A DNA stretch of 13,153 nucleotides from Clostridiales bacterium (lineage in GTDB: Bacteria; Bacillota; Clostridia; Oscillospirales; Oscillospiraceae), in the NCBI GenBank assembly GCA_019422005.1, contig JAHZEF010000012.1:20930-34082 (forward strand). The letters are read 5' to 3'. Each line of letters opens with the position of its first letter. Position 1 is the first letter of the stretch. The translations under genes and the position numbers were made by a program. This document shows positions 1 through 5,947 of the stretch, piece after piece. The notes under the pieces are model-generated. The model worked only from the letters and a program-made list of their open reading frames with translations. It was not told where the DNA came from and did no database searches.

Positions 1-335
1 GCCGTCAGGGACTTCTCGTCGCCCGTAACCACAGCCAGCGTAAAGCGCTCCGGCGTGGAAACCGAGAGGATTGCCAGCGCTGCCTTCGGCCCGACGCCGG
101 AAACGCTCAGCAGCCGTTCAAAGCACACCCGTTCCTCCCGCGTGGCAAAACCGAAAATATCCACTGCATCCTCCCGGATACTGCAGTAGGTATAAAGCTT
201 ATGCTGCTGCCCGACACGCAGCTGGGACTGCGTATAGCCGGTGGTATAGCAGGCATAGCCCACTCCGGCGCAGTCCACAACCGCCAGGTTGGCCTCCAGC
301 GCCGTAACCGTTCCGTTCAAATAGTAAAAGAGCAT
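1..335 (-). CDS. ruvA: Holliday junction branch migration protein RuvA (N-terminal part)
   Basis: RuvA binds the four-way Holliday junction and loads the RuvB motor during recombination and repair. My translation of the minus strand gives about 111 residues starting MLFYYLNGTVTALEANLAVV, the usual OB-fold start of RuvA. A first helix-hairpin-helix (LLSVSGVGPKAALAIL, residues 75-90) follows. The second HhH and the RuvB-binding domain lie beyond the left edge, so this entry is partial. The ATG sits 6 bases after the ruvC stop, and its ribosome binding site (AAGGTGAGG) overlaps the ruvC stop codon, which suggests translational coupling. Order ruvC-ruvA is normal; ruvB would be expected next, outside the window. 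Confidence 0.95.
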   Translation of the reverse strand, partial: MLFYYLNGTVTALEANLAVVDCAGVGYACYTTGYTQSQLRVGQQHKLYTYCSIREDAVDIFGFATREERVCFERLLSVSGVGPKAALAILSVSTPERFTLAVVTGDEKSLT

Positions 336-341
336 GGTCCC

Positions 342-851
342 TCACCTTCCCGCCAGATCCAGCCCCGCCCGGTGGAGCAGGGACGTATGCGTCCGGCCAT
401 GGCACAGCGCCAGCGCCAGCGCGTCGGCGGCGTCGTCCGGACGGGGAATCCGTTCCATTTTCAGCAGGCGCCGCGTCATATCCATAACCTGCCGCTTTTC
501 TGCCTTTCCATAGCCCACCACAGCCTGCTTCACCTGCATGGGCGTATATTCAAAAAGAGGGATGCCGGCTTTGGCAATTGCCAGCAGGATCACCCCCCGC
601 CCGTGTGACACGCCGATGCCGGTGGTCACATTATGCCCCCAGAACAGTTCTTCCACCGAAACTGCCTCCGGCTGCAGCGTCTCCAGCAGGCGGGTCATAT
701 CATCATAAATCACCACCAGGCGCTGGGCAAATTCCAAATCTGCCGGCGTTGTCACAGTGCCATACTGCAGCAGCCGGTGGACGCCCCGCTCCGATGAAAT
801 CAGTCCGAATCCGATGGTGGCAAAGCCCGGATCAATTCCCAGAATCCGCAT
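342..851 (-). CDS. ruvC: Crossover junction endodeoxyribonuclease RuvC
   Basis: RuvC is the homodimeric, metal-dependent resolvase that nicks Holliday junctions with RuvAB. The 169-residue protein starts MRILGIDPGFATIGFG. The four acidic active-site residues are visible: D7 (GIDPG), E67 (SVEELFWG), D140 and D143 (RPDDAADALALA), matching D7/E66/D138/D141 of E. coli. Length is typical. The open frame extends 28 codons upstream, but those codons read through the end of the small upstream gene. The start at 851 shares one base with that gene's stop (TGATG) and puts the family motif at the N terminus. No strong ribosome binding site precedes it, so it probably relies on re-initiation after the upstream peptide. 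Confidence 0.96.
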   Translation of the reverse strand: MRILGIDPGFATIGFGLISSERGVHRLLQYGTVTTPADLEFAQRLVVIYDDMTRLLETLQPEAVSVEELFWGHNVTTGIGVSHGRGVILLAIAKAGIPLFEYTPMQVKQAVVGYGKAEKRQVMDMTRRLLKMERIPRPDDAADALALALCHGRTHTSLLHRAGLDLAGR

Positions 852-1027
852 CAGGCCGTCAGCTGCCAGTAGCAGAGGTTTGCAATCCCCAGCAGGACAA
901 TGGCAATCAGGACCCACGCCATCACAATCTGCCATCGCGGACGCGGGACATATTCCTGCTTCTGCGCCTGCCGTTCATATTCATTCCGTGCGCTTTCCAG
1001 CGCCTCCGGCGTCTGTTCATCATGCAT
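851..1027 (-). CDS. Small single-pass membrane protein coupled to ruvC
   Basis: A 58-residue open frame, MHDEQTPEALESARNEYE through ...CYWQLTA. The N-terminal half (about residues 1-32) is charged (EALESARNEYERQAQKQEY) and helix-prone. Residues 33-54 form one hydrophobic membrane segment (WQIVMAWVLIAIVLLGIANL). The ATG at 1027 has a good ribosome binding site (AGGTGA, about 7 bases upstream), and the stop overlaps the ruvC start by one base. I do not recognise a family. It is probably a tail-anchored peptide with the bulk facing the cytoplasm. The overlap may simply serve to translate ruvC. Coding status rests on the RBS, the exact overlap and the plausible protein composition. Confidence 0.72.
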   Translation of the reverse strand: MHDEQTPEALESARNEYERQAQKQEYVPRPRWQIVMAWVLIAIVLLGIANLCYWQLTA

Positions 1028-1048
1028 TTTGGATTCACCTCATTTTTT

Positions 1049-1054
1049 ATTGTA
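1049..1054 (-). promoter_or_regulatory. Candidate extended -10 for the small-ORF/ruvC/ruvA operon
   Basis: On the minus strand TATGGTACAAT gives a TGnTACAAT extended -10 (5 of 6 to TATAAT) about 22 bases before the start codon. I cannot see a good -35. It lies after the glnN terminator hairpins, where an operon promoter is expected. Confidence 0.4.
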
Positions 1055-1144
1055 CCATAGATTCATCCCAAAGGACAGTAAAACTTTCAGGCGGGCTTTC
1101 CGCGGTTCTGCCGGAGCCTGGCAATGCCCCGCGGGCAAAACAGG

Positions 1145-1173
1145 CGCGCAGGGGGGCGGAACCCCCCTGCGCG
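1145..1173 (-). terminator. Strong hairpin after glnN
   Basis: Perfect 12-bp stem, CGCGCAGGGGGG (1145-1156) with CCCCCCTGCGCG (1162-1173), loop CGGAA. On the minus strand it is followed by CCTGTTTTG, a modest U tract. It lies 63 bases past the glnN stop and before the ruvC operon, so it is most likely the glnN terminator. The imperfect T run leaves some doubt. Confidence 0.65.
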
Positions 1174-1176
1174 TAT

Positions 1177-1199
1177 CTTCCGCCATCCCGCGGCGGAAG
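1177..1199 (-). other. Second hairpin between glnN and its terminator
   Basis: CTTCCGCC (1177-1184) pairs perfectly with GGCGGAAG (1192-1199) around a 7-base loop. It sits between the glnN stop and the larger hairpin. It has no T run of its own and may stabilise the 3' end of the glnN mRNA. Confidence 0.45.
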
Positions 1200-1235
1200 C
1201 GGCTTTTCTCACTTTGGACAGTCTGCGGCGGCGCG

Positions 1236-3338
1236 TCACACTTCAAACATCAAATCGCCGTAAGTCGGCACAGGCCACATGTCCTTGTCGACCAGCAGCT
1301 CCAGTTCATCAATGGTACTGCGCAGTTCTGCCATGGCAGGCACCACTTCGCTGTGGAAGGCGTTCGCCATGTCCTGCACCGCCTCTATGGCATTGGTCCG
1401 TTCCGTCACGCATTCCAGCCGGGTCAGCGCCTCCCGGGCAGACGCCAGGAGCGCAGAGCAGCGCAGCAGGAGCTCCCGCTGTGCAGAGATGTCCGCTTCT
1501 GCGCAGGCCGCCCGGACAGCGTTCACAGAATTGGCCAGACGGGTAACATAGTGAATCACCGCCGGAATATAGTGCTTCCCAGCCATGTGAACCATGGTCT
1601 GGGCTTCAATATTTACGGTCTTCGCATAGGTCTCATACATCACTTCCGCCCGGGACTCCAGCTCCGCCCGTGTAAAAATGCCAAACTTTTCAAACAGGGC
1701 CACAGAGCGCTCTGTCGTCAGCGCCGGAATCGCATCCACCATGGACGGCAGATTGGGCAGGCCGCGCCGCGCCGCTTCCCGCACCCATTCCTCGGAATAG
1801 CCGTTGCCGTTGAAAATAATGCGGGAATGGTCAATCATATACTGCGCCACCAGCGTTTTTGCGTCGTGCTCGAAGTGCTCTGACCGCTCCAGCACATCCG
1901 CCGCTTCGCAGAACGCCTCCGCCACGATGGTATTGAGCGCTGTGTTGGCGTTGGCAATGGAATCGGAGGAGCCGACCATGCGGAATTCAAATTTGTTGCC
2001 GGTGAAGGCAAAGGGCGACGTGCGGTTGCGGTCTGTGGCGTCTTTCCGGAGCACAGGCAGCGTGGAAACGCCGGTATCCAGCTTTCCACTCTTGATGACG
2101 CCGGCTGCAACGCCGCTGTGCGTAATCTGGTTCACCACGTCCTCCAGCTGATCGCCGAGGAAAATGGAGATGATGGCCGGCGGCGCTTCCTGCGCGCCCA
2201 GGCGATGGTCGTTCCCCACATTGGCCGCCGTCTGGCGCAGCAGGTCCGCATGCTCGTCCACCGCCTTCATGATACAGGCCAGGATCAGCTGAAACTGCAG
2301 ATTTTCGTTGGGCTTGGGGCCCGGATCCAGCAGCCGCAGGCCATCGTCGGTATTGATGGACCAGTTATTGTGCTTGCCGGAACCATTCACGCCGGCATAC
2401 GGCTTTTCATGGAGCAGGCAAACCAGGTCATGCTGCGTCGCCACCCGCTTCATGGTCTCCATCGCCAGCTGATTCTGATCCACCGCCACATTGGCGTCGG
2501 AATAAATGGGCGCCATTTCATGCTGGGCCGGCGCCACTTCATTGTGCTGCGTGGTGGCGGTGATCCCCATTTTCCAAAGTTCCTCGTTCAGATCCCTCAT
2601 GTAAGCGCCCACCCGCTCGCGGATCACGCCGAAGTACTGATCGTCCAGTTCCTGCCCTTTGGGCGCTTTTGCGCCGAACAGCGTCCGCCCCGTATAAATC
2701 AGGTCGCGGCGCTTGAGGTATTTCCGGCGGTCCACCAGGAAATACTCCTGCTCGGCGCCCACAGAAGGAATCACTTTCCGGGAGGTTTTGTTGCCAAACA
2801 GCCGCAGCAGCCGCAGCGTCTGCTGGCTCAGGACCTCCATGGACCGCAGCAGCGGCGTTTTGTTGTCCAGCGCCTCGCCGGTAAAGGAGACAAAAACGGT
2901 GGGAATGCAGAGCACCGCCCCGCAGGACTGCTCTTTGATAAACGCCGGAGACGTCATGTCCCACGCCGTGTATCCGCGGGCATAATGCGTGGCCCGCAGC
3001 CCGCCGGACGGGAACGACGAGGCATCCGGTTCCCCCATAATCAGCTGCTTGCCGGTCAGCTGAAGCAGCGTCTTCCCAGCCACGGGGACCGTCAGAAACG
3101 AGTCGTGCTTTTCCGCCGTAATTCCGGTCAGAGGCTGGAACCAGTGCGTGTAATGGGTCGCGCCCTTGCTGACAGCCCAATCCTTCATCGCTGCGGCAAC
3201 CACATCGGCGGTGGCCATACTCAGCTGGCCGCCGTTTTTCAGCACCTCCATGACCTCAGAAAACTCTCTGGTCGGCAGCCACTGCTTCATCACCGCCTCA
3301 CTGAAGACGTTGCTGCCAAAGATTTCTGCAATATTCAT
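1236..3338 (-). CDS. glnN: Type III glutamine synthetase GlnN
   Basis: Catalyses ATP-dependent glutamate plus ammonium to glutamine in the cytoplasm. At 700 residues it is the size of the GSIII class, far longer than GSI/GlnA (about 440-470). GSIII landmarks are clear: the N terminus (FGSNVFSEAVMKQWLP), a GAEQEYFLVDRRKY metal-ligand region near residue 197, GSGKHNNWSI near 317, NDHRLGAQEAPPAIISIFLG near 372 and DRNRTSPFAFTGNKFEFRM near 440. The C-terminal quarter is the helical GSIII extension. The ATG at 3338 is preceded by GAGGTAGGAACCG, an acceptable ribosome binding site. It appears monocistronic: divergent from the DUF421 gene, with hairpins after the stop. No PII/GlnB or ammonium transporter lies in the window. 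Confidence 0.97.
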   Translation of the reverse strand: MNIAEIFGSNVFSEAVMKQWLPTREFSEVMEVLKNGGQLSMATADVVAAAMKDWAVSKGATHYTHWFQPLTGITAEKHDSFLTVPVAGKTLLQLTGKQLIMGEPDASSFPSGGLRATHYARGYTAWDMTSPAFIKEQSCGAVLCIPTVFVSFTGEALDNKTPLLRSMEVLSQQTLRLLRLFGNKTSRKVIPSVGAEQEYFLVDRRKYLKRRDLIYTGRTLFGAKAPKGQELDDQYFGVIRERVGAYMRDLNEELWKMGITATTQHNEVAPAQHEMAPIYSDANVAVDQNQLAMETMKRVATQHDLVCLLHEKPYAGVNGSGKHNNWSINTDDGLRLLDPGPKPNENLQFQLILACIMKAVDEHADLLRQTAANVGNDHRLGAQEAPPAIISIFLGDQLEDVVNQITHSGVAAGVIKSGKLDTGVSTLPVLRKDATDRNRTSPFAFTGNKFEFRMVGSSDSIANANTALNTIVAEAFCEAADVLERSEHFEHDAKTLVAQYMIDHSRIIFNGNGYSEEWVREAARRGLPNLPSMVDAIPALTTERSVALFEKFGIFTRAELESRAEVMYETYAKTVNIEAQTMVHMAGKHYIPAVIHYVTRLANSVNAVRAACAEADISAQRELLLRCSALLASAREALTRLECVTERTNAIEAVQDMANAFHSEVVPAMAELRSTIDELELLVDKDMWPVPTYGDLMFEV

Positions 3339-3362
3339 CGGTTCCTACCTCGCTTCTCGGGG

Positions 3363-3381
3363 GCGGCTGTTCCACAGCCGC
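3363..3381 (-). other. Leader hairpin just upstream of the glnN ribosome binding site
   Basis: GCGGCTGT (3363-3370) and ACAGCCGC (3374-3381) form a perfect 8-bp stem with a 3-base loop (5-base with the end pair open), about 14 bases before the GAGG of glnN on the minus strand. It may affect glnN translation or mRNA stability; its role is unknown. Confidence 0.45.
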
Positions 3382-3466
3382 AAAATTCGTTCGAAACGCG
3401 AACCAATCTCCGGGATCTATCCGCTTACTCCGCAAACTCCGAACTTTCCCGCACTATTTCATAACA

Positions 3467-3494
3467 GGTATACGATACTGTATTTTCCGTTCAA
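3467..3494 (-). promoter_or_regulatory. Candidate glnN promoter with an imperfect operator-like repeat
   Basis: On the minus strand TTGAAC (3489-3494) and TATACC (3467-3472) are spaced by 16 bases, each 4 of 6 to consensus. The interval holds the imperfect inverted repeat ACAGTAT/ATACCTGT (one extra base in one arm), which could be a repressor or activator site. Alternative -35/-10 pairs overlap, so the exact promoter is uncertain. Confidence 0.3.
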
Positions 3495-3579
3495 TTGCAA
3501 GCGCTTCTTTCACGTTTCAGGCGCGTTCCACGCATAATCGGCACCATGATGCAGATACTGTCTTCGGGAGGTGGATTCT

Positions 3580-4260
3580 ATGTTTATTTCTTACATCCGG
3601 TCAATGATCCTGTATCTGATCCTGATCCTGGCGGTCCGCCTGATGGGAAAGCGGCAAATCGGCGAACTGGAACCCTCGGAGTTCGTCGTGGCCATTCTGA
3701 TTGCCGATCTGGCTTCCGTCCCCATGCAGGACATCGGAATCCCCCTGCTCTCCGGCATCCTGCCGATTCTGACCGTTCTGGCCATTGAACTGATCCTTTC
3801 GGTGCTCTCCATGCGCTGCAGGCGGCTGCGCAGATTTTTCAGCGGCAATCCCATCATGCTGATGGAAAACGGAAAAATCCTGGCCGGAAACCTTTCCAAA
3901 ACCCGCGTCACCGTGGATGAGCTTCTGCAGCATCTCCGGGAAAAGGGGATTGTGGATCTGAGTTCCGTCCAATACGCCATTCTGGAAATCGACGGGCAGA
4001 TCAGCACCATTGTGCATCCCAAGCATCAGCCGCCCACCGCCATGGACCTGCATGTCCAGGTGGATCAGGCCGAACTCCCGCTGACCATTATCAGCGACGG
4101 CGTTGTGCTGGAGGAATACCTGCAGGCCAGCGGCCATGACCGCGCCTGGCTCAACCGGCAGCTCCGGCAGCTCAACTGCCGGCCGGAGGATCTCTTTCTG
4201 CTCACCGCCACCAGGGGCGGGAAACTGTATCTTTCGCGGCGGGAGGTGCCGGAGACATGA
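3580..4260 (+). CDS. DUF421 (YetF-like) membrane protein
   Basis: A 226-residue membrane protein of the DUF421/YetF family; B. subtilis YetF is about the same length. Three hydrophobic segments fill residues 1-75. Between them is the family hallmark MGKRQIGELEPSEFVVAILI, then DLASVPM. The soluble C-terminal half holds NPIMLMENGKI and the V-DLSSVQYAILEIDGQIS strand region typical of the family. The biochemical role is poorly defined; some relatives are linked to spore membranes or germination, which I cannot show here. The ATG at 3580 has GGGAGG 8 bases upstream; the GTG at 3571 overlaps that site and is not the start. The stop overlaps the next gene by ATGA. Confidence 0.9.
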   Translation: MFISYIRSMILYLILILAVRLMGKRQIGELEPSEFVVAILIADLASVPMQDIGIPLLSGILPILTVLAIELILSVLSMRCRRLRRFFSGNPIMLMENGKILAGNLSKTRVTVDELLQHLREKGIVDLSSVQYAILEIDGQISTIVHPKHQPPTAMDLHVQVDQAELPLTIISDGVVLEEYLQASGHDRAWLNRQLRQLNCRPEDLFLLTATRGGKLYLSRREVPET

Positions 4261-4661
4261 GATATTTCTATATCGGCCTGGCAATCCTCCTGCTCTGCCT
4301 GGCGCTCTGCTTCACCGTCACCGCCGTTCTGGACCACTATACTGAAGAAGCCGCGTCCCTTTTGGAGCAGGCTGCCGAACGGGCAGACCGCGGCGACTTT
4401 CAGGCCGCCGCGCAGCTGGTTGCCCGGACCCGGGACTTCTGGGAGCAGCATCACGGCTTTTTCGGAATCGCACTGCGCCATGCGGAATCCGATACGATCA
4501 ACAGCACCTTCCGCGAGCTGCTGGAATACGCAGAAAACGAATGCACGGAGGAGTTTGAACCCACCTGTGCCGATCTGATCGCACAGATCCGCCATCTTTC
4601 CGACATGGAGAAGCCCTATTATTACAATATTCTGGCCGCCGGAACCCCTGCCGTCCCATAA
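4257..4661 (+). CDS. DUF4363-type small anchored protein
   Basis: A 134-residue protein. It opens with a hydrophobic segment (residues 4-24, IGLAILLLCLALCFTVTAVL) that acts as a signal anchor. An alpha-helical, acidic domain follows with alternating E/A-rich helices (EEAASLLEQAAERADRGDF). It contains the W-x-x-HH (FWEQHHGFFG) and Y-A-E-N-E-C features I associate with DUF4363, a family often found right after DUF421 genes. The 4-base overlap (ATGA) with the DUF421 gene makes translational coupling and a joint function likely. Function is unknown; the domain should lie outside the cytoplasmic membrane. Confidence 0.8.
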   Translation: MRYFYIGLAILLLCLALCFTVTAVLDHYTEEAASLLEQAAERADRGDFQAAAQLVARTRDFWEQHHGFFGIALRHAESDTINSTFRELLEYAENECTEEFEPTCADLIAQIRHLSDMEKPYYYNILAAGTPAVP

Positions 4662-4669
4662 AAGGCAGC

Positions 4670-4699
4670 CGGCGCACAGCCCTTCCGGGCCGTGCGCCG
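4670..4699. terminator. Hairpin between convergent DUF4363 and nrdR genes
   Basis: CGGCGCAC (4670-4677) pairs with GTGCGCCG (4692-4699), with one A/C mismatch and then an inner GCCC/GGGC stem around TTCC. It lies between convergent stops at 4661 and 4720. On the minus strand it is followed by GCTGCCTTTTAT, a weak U tract, so it probably ends nrdR and may serve both directions. Confidence 0.6.
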
Positions 4700-4719
4700 C
4701 AGGCAAACCGCAGTCCGGT

Positions 4720-5175
4720 TTACTTTTCCTCCAAAATCTTGTTCAATTCCTGCATGAACGTATTAATATCCTTGAATTGCCGGTACACGGATGCAAACCG
4801 CACATACGCCACTTCGTCCAGCGGCTTCAGGCGTTCCATCACCAGTTCGCCGATATCCGACGTACGGATTTCCCGTTCCAGGGAGTTCTGGATGATCTGC
4901 TCAATTTCATCCACCGCTTTCTCCAGCGCGCTCATGGATACCGGACGCTTTTCACAGGCCCGCACCATGCCGTTGAGCACCTTATTGCGGTCGAAGCTCT
5001 GGCGGCTGCTGTCCTTCTTGACGACCACAATCGGCAGGCTTTCCACCGTCTCATAAGTCGTAAACCGCTTGCCGCAGGCCAGGCACTCCCTCCTCCGGCG
5101 TATGCTGGATCCATCCTCAGAATGGCGGGAATCCACTACCTTGCTCTCCTGATAGCCGCAATACGGACACTTCAT
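4720..5175 (-). CDS. nrdR: Transcriptional repressor NrdR
   Basis: NrdR senses ATP/dATP and represses ribonucleotide reductase genes. The 151-residue protein begins MKCPYCGYQESKVVDSR. Its zinc ribbon has four cysteines (C3, C6, C31, C34), followed by the RRRRECLACGKRFTTYE signature. An ATP-cone domain (about residues 49-139) holds VVVKKDSSRQSFDRNKV and ends with VAYVRFASVYRQFKD. Length matches the family (about 150). An open frame continues 55 codons upstream, but the start at 5175 has a strong site (AGGGAGGAAAAGACG) and gives the canonical N terminus. It has its own promoter. No nrd gene is present nearby, so its targets are elsewhere. Confidence 0.97.
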   Translation of the reverse strand: MKCPYCGYQESKVVDSRHSEDGSSIRRRRECLACGKRFTTYETVESLPIVVVKKDSSRQSFDRNKVLNGMVRACEKRPVSMSALEKAVDEIEQIIQNSLEREIRTSDIGELVMERLKPLDEVAYVRFASVYRQFKDINTFMQELNKILEEK

Positions 5176-5203
5176 CGTCTTTTCCTCCCTGCTCAGCAAT
5201 GCC

Positions 5204-5230
5204 GCCGGCCTGCATGCAGCACGGGCCGGC
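5204..5230 (-). other. Hairpin in the nrdR 5' leader
   Basis: GCCGGCC (5204-5210) and GGCCGGC (5224-5230) form a perfect 7-bp stem whose 13-base loop contains the palindrome CTGCATGCAG. It lies between the nrdR promoter and its ribosome binding site. Role unknown. Confidence 0.4.
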
Positions 5231-5236
5231 AAATCG

Positions 5237-5265
5237 ATTATAGCAAATCGCCGGATTGATGTCCA
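5237..5265 (-). promoter_or_regulatory. Sigma-A promoter of nrdR
   Basis: On the minus strand TGGACA (5260-5265, 5 of 6), a 17-base spacer, then TATAAT (5237-5242, perfect) with an upstream TGC giving an extended -10. The inferred start leaves a leader of roughly 55 bases before nrdR. I do not see a clear NrdR box over it. Confidence 0.8.
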
Positions 5266-5307
5266 GTTCTTTATCCTGCCCACGGCAGGAAGCAGCGCCC
5301 CGCGCGC

Positions 5308-5377
5308 GCCGTCCCTCCGGACGGCCGCCGGCAGCAGCAATGGCGCGCATGCGTCTTCTCAAAGCCGCATGCGCGCC
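5308..5377. repeat. Two strong inverted repeats downstream of the DUF6514-like gene
   Basis: GCCGTCC/GGACGGC (5308-5314 and 5319-5325, loop CTCC), and a larger perfect 12-bp repeat GGCGCGCATGCG (5342-5353) with CGCATGCGCGCC (5366-5377), loop of 12. The larger one is 38 bases past the stop at 5415. It is not followed by a T run on the minus strand, but has GGATTTTCTTC on the plus side. It probably protects or ends the small gene's transcript; an intrinsic terminator is not proven. Confidence 0.45.
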
Positions 5378-5414
5378 GGATTTTCTTCTATGAAATTCGC
5401 TCTCCGCCAGTGCG

Positions 5415-5681
5415 CTATAAAATATCCTCCAGGATTTCCCTTACCGTGGTCGGCGTAACGGTTGCTTCGGCCAGAATCCCGATGATCCTGATCATGCAGC
5501 TGGCCAGCGGGGTAATATAGGCCACCGTACATCGTTCGTCCAGCTTTCCTCTCTGCATCACGACCTCCACACCATACTGCTCCAGTCCTGCTGCATCTTC
5601 CGCCAAAAGATAATAATCCAGTTTCACACTCCGCCCCACTTGGTCCATTGTTAAAGCCGTTCGCAATAATGTACGCGTCAT
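5415..5681 (-). CDS. Small DUF6514-like protein
   Basis: An 88-residue soluble protein. The centre reads KLDYYLLAEDAAGLEQYGVE then VVMQRGKLDER, a beta-strand pattern (Y-L-L-E..YGVEV). It ends with ILAEATVTPTTVREILEDIL, a helix like the C terminus (N/A-x-V-T-P-x-x-x-x-E-x-x-E-D-x-L) of the clostridial DUF6514 family. I assign the family from memory of that pattern, so the name is tentative; the function is unknown. The ATG at 5681 has a GGGGGAGAG site about 5 bases upstream. It stands alone between nrdR and spo0A, with its own AT-rich upstream region containing a 0A box and a sigma-H-like element. Confidence 0.78.
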   Translation of the reverse strand: MTRTLLRTALTMDQVGRSVKLDYYLLAEDAAGLEQYGVEVVMQRGKLDERCTVAYITPLASCMIRIIGILAEATVTPTTVREILEDIL

Positions 5682-5739
5682 CCACTCTCCCCCTTCTGTA
5701 TGTTATTACAGCACATGCGCCGTGAAATGGAAAGAAAAA

Positions 5740-5767
5740 TATTTCGCAAAAATCGGCATTTTCTCCT
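5740..5767 (-). promoter_or_regulatory. Candidate sigma-H promoter for the DUF6514-like gene
   Basis: On the minus strand AGGAGAA (5761-5767), a 13-base spacer and GCGAAATA (5740-5747). The B. subtilis sigma-H pattern is about AGGAWWW, 12-14 bases, RNGAATWW. Each element departs by one base. The predicted start leaves a leader of about 50 bases. The match is suggestive only, since the region is AT-rich and short patterns arise by chance. Confidence 0.3.
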
Positions 5768-5845
5768 ATTCTTTTCGGTTTCCAGCCGTGTTTTCAGTCA
5801 AAAATAATACAGAAATTACATTTTTTGTAAAAAATATCAATTTAT

Positions 5846-5852
5846 TGTCGAA
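5846..5852 (+). promoter_or_regulatory. Exact 0A box (Spo0A binding site)
   Basis: TGTCGAA on the plus strand matches the core 0A box exactly. It lies in the AT-rich gap between spo0A and the DUF6514-like gene, about 165 bases before that gene's start and about 80 before the sigma-H-like element. A 7-base match in 266 bases can occur by chance, but the location beside spo0A raises its plausibility. Confidence 0.4.
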
Positions 5853-5897
5853 CGGTTTTTTGCATAAACCGCTCTGCCGCGGCCATACACCGGTATC

Positions 5898-5923
5898 AAA
5901 AAGGGGAGGCCTGCGGCCCCCCC
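5898..5923 (-). terminator. Intrinsic terminator of spo0A
   Basis: On the minus strand GGGGGGGCC (5915-5923), loop GCA, then GGCCTCCCC (5903-5911), a 9-bp stem with one G-U pair, immediately followed by TTTTT. It begins 24 bases after the spo0A stop. A textbook rho-independent terminator. Confidence 0.92.
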
Positions 5924-5947
5924 TGGTTTCCCGGAGCATCGTACACG

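Noticed and set aside
900..1883. A 327-codon plus-strand open frame over the glnN 3' end
   Set aside because: It crosses the small gene, the terminators and glnN in antisense; composition is shadow-like.
2118..3464. Long plus-strand open frame (448 codons) opposite glnN
   Set aside because: It is antisense to a clear GSIII, rich in H/R/Q/G as expected from the reverse of a GC-biased gene, and matches no family.
3571..3579. GTG at 3571 as the start of the DUF421 gene
   Set aside because: The GTG is part of the GGGAGGTG ribosome binding site that correctly serves the ATG at 3580.
5117..5362. Minus-strand open frame overlapping the nrdR promoter
   Set aside because: It spans the nrdR promoter and leader out of frame and has no ribosome binding site or family match.
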